From NCBI GenBank assembly GCA_014523485.1, contig JAATVK010000276.1, positions 1-10,809 on the forward strand: DNA of 10,809 bases, written 5' to 3'. Below, one piece after another: positions 1 to 5,901 of the stretch (its first letter is position 1; every line of letters starts with the position of its first letter). The position numbers and the translations under genes were made by a program. Source of the DNA: Nitrososphaerales archaeon TH5894 (GTDB taxonomy: Archaea; Thermoproteota; Nitrososphaeria; Nitrososphaerales; Nitrososphaeraceae). The notes under the pieces were generated by a model, which saw only the letters and a list, made by a program, of their open reading frames with translations, was not told the DNA's origin and ran no database searches.

Positions 1-294
1 GGAGAATATATGGGAAGAAAAGATGAGATGATTTTACAAGTAACTGATAAAGAACCAAATAAAAGACTAATAACAGAACAAAAGGATGGACCATTTAAAT
101 ATTGGAAAAGTGTACAAGAATTTAATGAAAGTCAAAATACTACACATATAAGTCATTCTATTGATTATGAATTACCTAGTTCAGGAAAAATTGCAAATTT
201 TCTTTCAGGAGATAGTGCTAACAATAGGATAGAAAAGGGATTACAACAAGCAGCGCAAACAGTAAAACAAAAATTGGAATCACAACCTGCCTAA
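1..294 (+). CDS. SRPBCC-family (polyketide cyclase/START-like) protein, C-terminal part
   Basis: The reading frame is open to the left edge (Gly-Glu-Tyr precede the ATG at position 10), so that ATG is probably internal and the N-terminal part lies outside the window. What remains resembles the second half of an SRPBCC/polyketide-cyclase fold. A strand beginning GEYMGRKDEM is followed by VTDKEPNKRL, then a GPFKYW strand, then TTHISHSIDYEL, and finally a long amphipathic C-terminal helix ending QQAAQTVKQKLE, the helix that closes the hydrophobic pocket in this fold. Family members bind hydrophobic ligands or act as small cyclases, dehydratases or lipid carriers. The ligand cannot be told from this fragment. 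The next gene is more than 1 kb away, so there is no operon partner on this side. The family call rests on pattern recognition only. Confidence 0.72.
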   Translation, partial: GEYMGRKDEMILQVTDKEPNKRLITEQKDGPFKYWKSVQEFNESQNTTHISHSIDYELPSSGKIANFLSGDSANNRIEKGLQQAAQTVKQKLESQPA

Positions 295-409
295 TTAGGA
301 TTCAAATAAAAATCTAATATCATAACATCCTATATATTTTCATTATTAAATATTTCGTAACCATTGCTTATGATAGTATTTTAGTTATTATGTTTATTAT
401 TCTAAAAGG

Positions 410-444
410 AAGTAATATATGTATATTAATGATATATATTACTT
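410..444. repeat. 11-bp perfect inverted repeat (AT hairpin)
   Basis: AAGTAATATAT at 410-420 is exactly complementary to ATATATTACTT at 434-444, with a 13-nt loop. A G.T and a T-A pair can extend the stem inwards. It lies about 115 bp beyond the stop of the left-edge gene. It may be a transcript-end structure or a protein-binding palindrome. Sequence this AT-rich also produces such palindromes by chance, so the role is open. Confidence 0.4.
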
Positions 445-815
445 AATTACTTTTAATTTGCTATAGATTACTTATAAGATATATTGGACACGATATAACC
501 AAAATTATTATTCCTACAACTATGGATATTAATGTCCAAATCATTAATAAATATTAGATAACAAACAATTTAAGACTTGTAAAAGACTTTTATTATTTTT
601 TAGGTAATAATAACCATGAAGTAAATTATTCTTCCTAAAATTTACCTAGAAATTAAAATTATAGTATAATATTAGAATTCAAGAGCTGATAGTAGGAACA
701 ATCTAGACCCTATGATGTATATTTTCAACTAGGACGATTGGTATTAGAATTAATCATAATATATTCTGTTTAATAACTTGTGATAAATTAATTGTCATAG
801 TGAACAACAACAAGA

Positions 816-857
816 GGGCTTGTAGATCATTTCGATCCGGACTAAGACAACAAGTCT
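816..857 (+). other. tRNA-like mini-fold (possible tRNA remnant or small RNA)
   Basis: GGGCTTG (816-822) pairs with CAAGTCT (851-857) over seven positions, two of them G.T. It is followed by TA, where tRNAs have U8 and A9, and then by GATC (825-828) and GATC (834-837) closing a five-base loop like a D-arm. The beginning resembles a tRNA 5' end of the GGGCnnGTAGATCA type. Anticodon and T arms are absent and the D-loop lacks GG, so this is not a working tRNA. An alternative hairpin, AAGAC/GTCTT (844-858), competes with this fold. Confidence 0.3.
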
Positions 858-1338
858 TGCAATGGTTTTGTTTGCTTATTAAGATTAGTTAGTGAGGAGT
901 AAAAATAATTAACCATATAAAAAATATTGATAAATTTCGTAAATTCTCAATGAATGTCGGTTTTGAAGTTAATTAAAAATAATCATTTTCTTTTTATTAA
1001 ATTAAATACTATTTTTTTCAAATTTTTATCAAAACTATTGGCTAATATCTCAAGTGTTAAAGGCTAAGGCTATTTCTAAGATCTTGTAAAAACCTCAAAT
1101 ATTCACTTTTTCACAAACACAAACAAATACTATTTAGCATATCATAGAATGATAGGCAATAATCTATGTTCGTCAAATCATTTTGAAATAATTTTCAAAT
1201 TGTTAAGATTTACACTAAAACGGGGTAGTCTTATATCCCAAGAAATATGTATGTGAACTAAAGCTAAACTACTTGATTAATATTCGATAAAATACTTTAA
1301 GTAATAGTGTTCATATTTTTTTATCCTACTTTTTTTAT

Positions 1339-1896
1339 GTGAGAATGTTATTACCCTCCGTATTGTCATCTAAACAAAAATTATATAATAAAAAATCTAG
1401 GAAACCAAGGAAGAATGACAAAGAGTTCTCAAAAAAAGAAAATAATAACATAGTTGAAGAACTACAATCACAAAGGAAATTACCTGAACCTATAATCTAC
1501 CAAGGCGAGAATCAAAGAAATATACTATTAGAAGATGATGATAATTGTTTTAAACAACATCGAGAACAGACTATGAGAGAAGCAAGAGCAATTACAAACT
1601 ATTTTCTAGAACTTCATAAGGATATGGTAAATTCCTATAGCTTGGAGTATACTAACTTATTACAGAATATTTTTAATTCATCTTGGGATGATTTTTCTAT
1701 TCCTGGAAAGGTTACAGACCCTCCATTTGAGATACAAAATATGTATTCCGTTTTAAGTAGTAATAGAGATAACTCAATGAAATTGATTGACAATATCATG
1801 ACAAAAAATATCTATACATTTATCAAATCAATTGAAGTTACACAAAAATTCTACAAAGATGTAATTGAGAGTTACTTGAATTGTATAAAAAAGTAA
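1339..1896 (+). CDS. Hypothetical helical protein, 185 aa (faintly phasin-like)
   Basis: I do not recognise this protein with confidence. The first 40 residues are rich in Lys, Arg and Ser (KKSRKPRKNDKEF). The middle is acidic and polar. From about residue 75 onward it looks like long amphipathic helices (ITNYFLELHKDMVNSY, then FIKSIEVTQKFYKDVIESY near the end). That layout recalls the helical phasin-like proteins of polyhydroxyalkanoate granules, which soil ammonia-oxidising archaea can carry, but this is only an impression. No signal peptide or membrane segment is seen. The frame can start at GTG 1339 or at ATG 1345 two codons later; no Shine-Dalgarno decides, and the ATG is equally plausible. 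The same frame stays open for 53 codons after the TAA. Codon use and the solitary position do not suggest an operon. Confidence 0.7.
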   Translation: MRMLLPSVLSSKQKLYNKKSRKPRKNDKEFSKKENNNIVEELQSQRKLPEPIIYQGENQRNILLEDDDNCFKQHREQTMREARAITNYFLELHKDMVNSYSLEYTNLLQNIFNSSWDDFSIPGKVTDPPFEIQNMYSVLSSNRDNSMKLIDNIMTKNIYTFIKSIEVTQKFYKDVIESYLNCIKK

Positions 1897-2204
1897 CTCG
1901 TAATAGTCTATTTCTCATGTATTAAATCTATAACTGTTAACAGCAATATAGGAAAATATGATTACGATAGATGTTATTCTTCTATTCAAATTCAATTCTT
2001 GATTAATGAAATAAATGACCTATCAAATAAGAGGATATCTTCAGGTATAACAAGTTAAAACCACTATATTATCCGTTGCGAGCTTTGAATATCAGGTAAC
2101 TAATCCTAACGATATGCCTAGACAAAGTCATCGACTCTTAATAAATTAATTTTAATTCTTATAGTTTTCTATAATTCTTATATTATTTAATAACTATATA
2201 TAAT

Positions 2205-2296
2205 TGGGGCTGATGGTATGAAACGAAATATCTACTACGCGTCTGTTGCTCCTGACGTGCTTTCTTGAATAAACAATTGAAATAATAACAGCCCCA
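2205..2296. ncRNA. Candidate structured RNA or small inverted-repeat element, 92 nt
   Basis: TGGGGCTG (2205-2212) and CAGCCCCA (2289-2296) are perfectly complementary over eight bases, five of the pairs being G-C, in very AT-rich surroundings. Inside, CGCGTC (2238-2243) pairs with GACGTG (2254-2259) around a ten-base loop, with one G.T pair. An AT-rich tract just upstream, TATATTATTTAA, could serve as a TATA box at about -27 if the transcript begins at the stem. It is not a tRNA (no T-arm) and the C/D or H/ACA signatures are not convincing. The alternative is a MITE-like element with 8-bp terminal inverted repeats, but I see no clear target-site duplication. Strand is unresolved. Confidence 0.4.
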
Positions 2297-2511
2297 TTCT
2301 AAATAATATTCTAAAAATTTCAGATATCCAAAAAATTTAAGGCTCAATGAGTATAGTAGAGAATTTCAATGTGCCCAAAATAATAAAGTATTTACTTAAA
2401 CTTGAAAGAAATTTATAAATTAGTTAGTTAATTAAAATACTACTTACATTTTTTTTCATTGGATAATCTTCACAATTTTACTCATCGTATATCATCATCA
2501 ACGAAGTTAAG

Positions 2512-2520
2512 TATAATATA
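2512..2520 (+). promoter_or_regulatory. TATA box of the small secreted protein gene
   Basis: TATAATATA is centred about 28 bases before the ATG at 2544, the spacing expected for an archaeal TATA box driving a leaderless or nearly leaderless mRNA. No Shine-Dalgarno sequence precedes the ATG, which fits a leaderless message. The AT-rich background lowers certainty. Confidence 0.45.
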
Positions 2521-2543
2521 GTAAAATAATTATTATTAATACA

Positions 2544-2840
2544 ATGAAATCAACAATTAATTCAATTATTGTTACAATATTATTTGTTGTTCCTATCGCA
2601 GGTTCATATTCAGTCTATGCACAAGAAACAACCAACAATGTCAGGGATCAAATTCAAACCACAGCAGAACAAATAAAGAATATGGCAAATGAGGTTGCAA
2701 ATAATTCCACAGGTACAATCAATCAAACAGAAGCTAAAAGTATTCTAATGCAATTAGGAGAAGCAGCAAGGAAAACAGCATTAGCAGGCGCTGACATACT
2801 TTCTAATCTTAGTGGAGAAATCAAACAAGGACTAAATTAA
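2544..2840 (+). CDS. Small exported protein, 98 aa, unknown function
   Basis: The protein begins with a Sec-type signal peptide: MKSTINS, then a hydrophobic core (IIVTILFVVPIAGSYS) and a likely signal peptidase I site VYA|QE near residues 25-27. The mature part is about 70 residues, polar and probably all-helical, with alanine-, glutamine- and asparagine-rich heptad-like stretches (QIQTTAEQIKNMANEV and ILMQLGEAARKTALAG). It has two possible Asn-x-Ser/Thr sites (NNSTG and NQTEA). There is no cysteine and no C-terminal anchor, so it is presumably released or held in the pseudoperiplasm. I do not know its function. It stands alone behind its own TATA box, about 650 bp after the preceding gene. 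The start is supported by the signal peptide and by promoter spacing. Confidence 0.75.
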   Translation: MKSTINSIIVTILFVVPIAGSYSVYAQETTNNVRDQIQTTAEQIKNMANEVANNSTGTINQTEAKSILMQLGEAARKTALAGADILSNLSGEIKQGLN

Positions 2841-3171
2841 TTGTAAACTAATAAAAAGTACATCCCTTCGATCTTTCTTGCAATCTGATGTCTTAACTAT
2901 CTCCAACTTTTAAATTCTTATTTTTCCTAGAAATAATCTTTGATTCGGAAAAGGGTAGTATTCATAACATAAAACTTTCAGATTTACCATATAGTATGTG
3001 AAATTGAATCAAAATAATCTTGAAATTTTATTTTATTATAATCTAGTAGTATAACTTATTTATTCCTATTTACATTTTAAAATATAGAAATATGAAAACG
3101 GATCATAATTATTATATTTTGTAAAAAAAATTAAAGTCTACAGCTTTTTCAGAAATAATATTACTAATAAA

Positions 3172-3197
3172 ATAGCAAATGAACAATTATTTGCTAT
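3172..3197. repeat. 9-bp perfect inverted repeat
   Basis: ATAGCAAAT (3172-3180) and ATTTGCTAT (3189-3197) are exact complements around an eight-base AT-rich loop. The palindrome lies about 70 bp upstream of the TATA box of the next gene. That would suit either an operator or the end of a transcript from the left. No other copy was noticed in the window. Confidence 0.4.
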
Positions 3198-3266
3198 GCT
3201 AAATTATTAACTATTTATTTAAATTTCATATTCTAGAAAAATTGATTTCCTATGATTAGTTAATTT

Positions 3267-3277
3267 TTATATATTAT
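3267..3277 (+). promoter_or_regulatory. TATA box of the duplicated-signal-peptide gene
   Basis: TTTATATATTA lies about 24 bases before the ATG at 3295 and about 36 before the alternative ATG at 3307. The shorter spacing fits a leaderless archaeal message and favours the upstream start. The AT-rich background limits certainty. Confidence 0.4.
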
Positions 3278-3294
3278 GTTTTTGTAAATCTAAT

Positions 3295-3585
3295 ATGGAA
3301 TCAAAGATGTGTTCCATAATGGTTTCTTCCATTCTTGCATTTACTTTAATTGTAGGAATATCATCATCATTTGTACATGCATTAGCTGTAGGAATATCAT
3401 CATCATTTGTACATGCATTAGCGCAAGAAGATGATAATAGAGATACGGAACTTGGTGGAGACCCCGAGCTAGGTGGAGATACAGGGATGACTGAAAGTGA
3501 TCTTGGAGGAAATGATACAGGAGTGACCATAAGTGATCTTGAAAATGATACAGGAAACACCAATGCTCAAATTGGTGATGAATAA
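3295..3585 (+). CDS. Small acidic exported protein with duplicated signal-peptide end, 96 aa
   Basis: This is a signal-peptide protein: MESKMCSIMVSSILAF is followed by a hydrophobic core and two consecutive copies of VGISSSFVHALA, each ending in an Ala-Leu-Ala peptidase-type site, the second before QEDD. The mature part is about 53 residues, strongly acidic, without cysteine, and made of degenerate repeats (ELGGD twice, then DLGGNDTG and DLENDTG). This suggests a flexible, perhaps cation-binding, cell-surface peptide. The duplication almost doubles the hydrophobic stretch; it is unclear which Ala-Leu-Ala site is cut. Starts at 3295, 3307 and 3319 are all possible; 3295 fits the TATA spacing best. 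The gene stands alone. I do not recognise a family. The opposite-strand frame over the same DNA is a shadow. Confidence 0.7.
   Translation: MESKMCSIMVSSILAFTLIVGISSSFVHALAVGISSSFVHALAQEDDNRDTELGGDPELGGDTGMTESDLGGNDTGVTISDLENDTGNTNAQIGDE
3352..3423 (+). repeat. 36-bp tandem duplication, two copies
   Basis: Units 3352-3387 and 3388-3423 are identical except for the last base (T versus G), so 35 of 36 positions match. Each encodes the 12 residues VGISSSFVHALA in frame. The near identity, even at silent positions, implies a very recent event by slippage or unequal exchange. Confidence 0.95.
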
Positions 3586-3759
3586 CTATTCTAATTTTGT
3601 TATATTTGTAGTATTTTCTGGTAACAAATAGTAAAAATTAAATGATTCATTCATTTACGAAATTTATTCTAGGTAGAATTGATTACATAATACCTTAGAG
3701 TATTTCTTTTCTTTTTAAGTGGTATATTCTTTCACTTAAGAGACATAGGTAAATTTTCT

Positions 3760-4275
3760 TTATCTTTTTTCAAGATGTAATTTCGTTACTATCATATGGT
3801 GAATATTGTCAATAGTATCAATAGATCCTAGCTTTTTACTTATCAGTATTAACTTATCCATATCTTTCGCTGATTCCTCATCTTGTGGAACTAAAGTTAT
3901 ACCGTTAGAAGAATTTACTTCAATGGTTTTGATTAAAAGTTTTTTATTGTCAGGAATAATTTTACCTAATTTATTAAATATATTAGTTAAAAAGAATTCA
4001 ATTAAATTTGTATCAATATAATCATTATTTTTATTTTCAGAAGATGATTTGGTTAGATACTTCTCTATATCATAAAATGGTCATAAATATGTAGTAGGCA
4101 AATGAAAATATATAAAATAATCTCCAGTTTCTCCACCTCTCTACTTTTCAATAGTAAAATTCACAATATGATATATATTATAAATTGAATTAATTGTTGA
4201 AAGTAAATTTTCTAATTTGTATGAATTTAACTTTTTGTTGGGAATAAAATGTATAAGATATTTATTGTGACTCAT
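3760..4275 (-). pseudogene. Broken gene with two in-frame stops, 171 codons, unknown family
   Basis: On the minus strand a single frame from ATG 4275 to TAA 3760-3762 reads as natural protein. It begins MSHNKYLIHFIPNKKLN and is interrupted by TAG at 4141-4143 and TGA at 4081-4083. It resumes as RGGETGDYFIYFHLP between the stops and as PFYDIEKYLTKSSSENK after the second, ending in a helical stretch (IDNIHHMIVTKLHLEKR). There is no frameshift, and protein-like composition holds across all three pieces, so point nonsense mutations are the simplest explanation. The family is unknown to me. A TTTAAA-like box about 27 bases upstream of the ATG could be its old promoter. It lies downstream of, and on the same strand as, the damaged HTH gene, so the two may once have been co-transcribed. 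Plus-strand reading frames here are shadows. Confidence 0.7.
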
Positions 4276-4455
4276 TATACTCTTATTCAATAATTTCTTT
4301 TAAATATTTTCCGAATAAAATTATAAAATATAACCGTATCGTTTAAACGGCTTTGTCTCCTTATCGATTCATTCTTCTCATTAACAAAAGTGGCAGAAGT
4401 CGGTTGATAATTGATATTTTTAATATAATTATTAATTTTATGTATTTGTTATATT

Positions 4456-4644
4456 TCATACTAGTTTTGATGTATTAGAGATTATTTTCTTAGAATATAT
4501 CTTAATTAATTTCTCTGCAATTTCATGTAATAAATTGCTATATTGATATAATACAAAATGTTCTCTTGACTGTAAATTTTGGCGATTAATATTACCATCT
4601 TTGAACGTATCAGAATAATCAGATATAATTTGTTGTTTTTGCGA
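4456..4644 (-). pseudogene. Out-of-frame C-terminal tail of the HTH coiled-coil gene
   Basis: Directly after the annotated stop of the upstream gene (4619-4621), the neighbouring frame gives a clean protein-like run. It starts SQKQQIISDYSDTF from 4644, continues with a helix (LHEIAEKLIKIYSKKI) and ends in TGA at 4456-4458. The frame is closed just upstream by TAA at 4651-4653, so the switch must fall between about 4621 and 4651. Removing one base near 4645 would join ...ETFVKK to SQKQQ and give a protein of about 329 residues. I read this as a recent one-base insertion; a sequencing error or a programmed shift is possible. Confidence 0.6.
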
Positions 4645-5443
4645 ATTTCTTTACAAATGTTTCCAAGACAGTAATAAGAAGTAAAGGTAAATTGGTTGGA
4701 TTTTGGTTTATTATTTTCCTAACAATTTCTTCAACTTTTCTTTCCAAATTTAAAAATCCATCAGTTGTTTCTATATCTTCAATTCCTTTTTTTATACTCG
4801 ACAGATCAATTTTTTTATTAGTTATTTGCCTTCTCAGATCTTCTAACCTAGAATCTTCAGCATAGATAATATTGTTAGTTTTTTCTATTTGACCATTTAA
4901 ACATTGTAAATACTCCTTCTTTTTTTGTTTTTGGACTTCTAATTCTTTTATTTCATGTTGTAACTGTTTTATTTTATGCTCTAGATCAGGCATATCATCT
5001 GCAATACTAAGAATATGCGTTATTATTTTGTTATCGACTCCGGCTTCTATAAATGACCAATAAAATTTTACAAAACCTTGAAGATGATTTTCTCCTAATT
5101 GTTGATAAATCTTTACTAGATTATTTAATCCATTAATCCTTAAATAGTCAAGATATACTTTCTCCACTTCTTTTGGATCAAAATCTAACTTTATGGAGAC
5201 TTGTGTAGGTGTTTTATTTTCAGAGAACAGTTGTAGAGCTTGTGCAACTTTGGAGCGTTTTTTCTTCTTTTTGTCTGATGCAGATTCTCCAAATATCCTT
5301 CTTTTGATCTCTCCTATATCTGAAAATGACATGTGAGCTGCTTTTGCTATTTCACGTAAATAATATTCTTCTTTGAGCATTTTGATAACCAATTCTTCTT
5401 TTTGTTTTCTATTTAGCATTTCATAAAACTTATTTGCAGTCAA
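4619..5443 (-). CDS. Two-HTH coiled-coil protein, probably C-terminally truncated by a frameshift
   Basis: Residues 12-52 form a helix-turn-helix (VIKMLKEEYYLREIAKAAHM, then SFSDIGEIKRRIFGE). A basic linker follows (SDKKKKKRSK), then a second HTH at 65-105 (ALQLFSENKTPTQVSIKLD). A mixed helical segment precedes a coiled coil at about 153-225 (IKQLQHEIKELEVQKQKKK). As I recall, soil ammonia-oxidising archaea carry many paralogues with this layout; their function is unknown, and DNA binding is an inference from the HTHs. The frame starts at TTG 5443. An ATG at 5419, just before NRKQKEELV, is an equally good start and would remove eight residues. The stop at 4619 is probably premature: about 56 more residues are readable in the next frame. 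The upstream DNA carries phased short repeats, which could be its own operator. Confidence 0.75.
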   Translation of the reverse strand: MTANKFYEMLNRKQKEELVIKMLKEEYYLREIAKAAHMSFSDIGEIKRRIFGESASDKKKKKRSKVAQALQLFSENKTPTQVSIKLDFDPKEVEKVYLDYLRINGLNNLVKIYQQLGENHLQGFVKFYWSFIEAGVDNKIITHILSIADDMPDLEHKIKQLQHEIKELEVQKQKKKEYLQCLNGQIEKTNNIIYAEDSRLEDLRRQITNKKIDLSSIKKGIEDIETTDGFLNLERKVEEIVRKIINQNPTNLPLLLITVLETFVKKFAKTTNYI

Positions 5444-5460
5444 CGCTTTTATTATTTTTC

Positions 5461-5485
5461 TATAGTATGTTATAGTATGCTATAG
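5461..5485. repeat. 10-bp tandem direct repeat, 2.5 copies
   Basis: TATAGTATGT, TATAGTATGC and TATAG follow each other with a 10-bp period. Their CTATAG blocks are themselves palindromic. The array lies 18-42 bp upstream of the TTG start of the minus-strand HTH gene, which covers its core promoter region. It could be a TATA/operator cluster; AT-rich slippage is the dull alternative. Confidence 0.5.
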
Positions 5486-5511
5486 AATAAAGTATATCTG
5501 TCTGTTTTCAA

Positions 5512-5549
5512 TTGATACAACTTGTTACAATTGTTTTTAATTGTTACAA
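5512..5549. promoter_or_regulatory. Three phased TTGWTACAA motifs, candidate operator
   Basis: TTGATACAA (5512-5520), TTGTTACAA (5522-5530) and TTGTTACAA (5541-5549) recur with start-to-start spacings of 10 and 19 bp, so they face nearly the same side of the helix. The core TTGT-T-ACAA is an inverted repeat, as expected for a dimeric regulator. The cluster lies about 70-105 bp upstream of the minus-strand HTH gene and also upstream of the rightward genes. The binding protein is unknown; autoregulation by the HTH protein is only a guess. Confidence 0.45.
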
Positions 5550-5633
5550 TCTGTTATTAATTAAGCACAAATTGTCTTGGAATTTAATATGAAAATAACC
5601 GCTTAAGGTATGGGATTTATGGTATAATTAATC

Positions 5634-5862
5634 ATGCCTAATCAGTTTTTAGATAATAAATTTACTGAATCATTTTAAACCATTCCTAGAAAGCATAACT
5701 AGATTGAAAGAGAAGTTAGGTATAAAAAAATATGAGATAAAATTTATAGAATCTTCATATCCAATGTAACAATATCCATCTGAAAAATTTCATTACATTA
5801 TGATCTTGTATAATTAAAAAGTTAACACCATTGCAGAAGTAGAGAAAATTAATAAAATATAA
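5634..5862 (+). pseudogene. Remnant of a small gene (one frameshift, two stops)
   Basis: From ATG 5634 the frame reads MPNQFLDNKFTESF and hits TAA at 5676. Dropping one T of the run 5673-5676 joins it to a second frame reading KPFLESITRLKEKLG, then IKKYEIKFIESSYPM. That frame is interrupted by TAA at 5767-5769 and TAA at 5815-5817, with the protein-like segment QYPSEKFHYIMILYN between them and KVNTIAEVEKINKI up to TAA 5860-5862. The intact product would have had about 75 residues. The family is not recognised. The composition looks like coding sequence across the damage, but the pieces are short, so confidence is moderate. It ends 39 bp before the nuclease gene and has the same orientation. 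Confidence 0.5.
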
Positions 5863-5901
5863 TAGAAAACCTTATAATAATATTATTTAACAAATTACCA
5901 T

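Larger units (their letters stand above)
295..1338. other. Long intergenic stretch without a convincing gene
   Basis: About 1 kb of AT-rich DNA. In the frames I read by eye on both strands I found only short stop-free runs and no protein-like segment. It holds an AT hairpin (410-444), a compact tRNA-like fold (816-857) and a small stem GGGGTA/TATCCC (1222-1239). I see no complete tRNA, no CRISPR-type repeats and no transposase remnant. Confidence 0.6.
1897..2543. other. Intergenic stretch with a structured element
   Basis: There is no convincing full gene. The first 160 bases continue the upstream frame without a stop until 2056-2058 and may be degenerate coding sequence. A GC-richer structured element sits at 2205-2296. 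A 23-codon ORF at 2347-2418 is too short to support. The end of the gap holds the TATA box of the next gene. Confidence 0.5.
2841..3294. other. Intergenic stretch, no gene seen
   Basis: Stop codons are frequent in the frames I read on both strands. The only marked structure is the hairpin at 3172-3197. The last 30 bases form the probable promoter of the next small gene. Confidence 0.55.

Noticed and set aside
461..544. Minus-strand 27-codon ORF with a membrane-like sequence (MIWTLISIVVGIIILV...)
   Set aside because: Hydrophobic short ORFs are frequent by chance in AT-rich DNA; no promoter or ribosome signal and no recognised family.
690..740. Possible box C/D-type small RNA (ATGATGT near 712 with CAATC/GATTG pairing)
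   Set aside because: No proper D box at the right distance and the stem is short, so the match is not better than chance.
1222..1239. Small hairpin GGGGTA/TATCCC
   Set aside because: A six-pair stem with one G.T pair and no T-tract or conserved context; too weak to call a functional element.
2347..2418. Plus-strand 23-codon ORF (MSIVENFNVPKIIKYL...)
   Set aside because: It reads plausibly but is too short, and no promoter or ribosome-binding site supports it.
3267..3563. Minus-strand 98-residue reading frame
   Set aside because: It is antisense to the exported acidic protein; its repeats are simply the reverse reading of the 36-bp duplication and the Gly-Asp repeats, and its composition is not protein-like.
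3806..4021. Plus-strand 71-residue reading frame
   Set aside because: It is the shadow of the minus-strand pseudogene, whose translation is far more protein-like over the same DNA.
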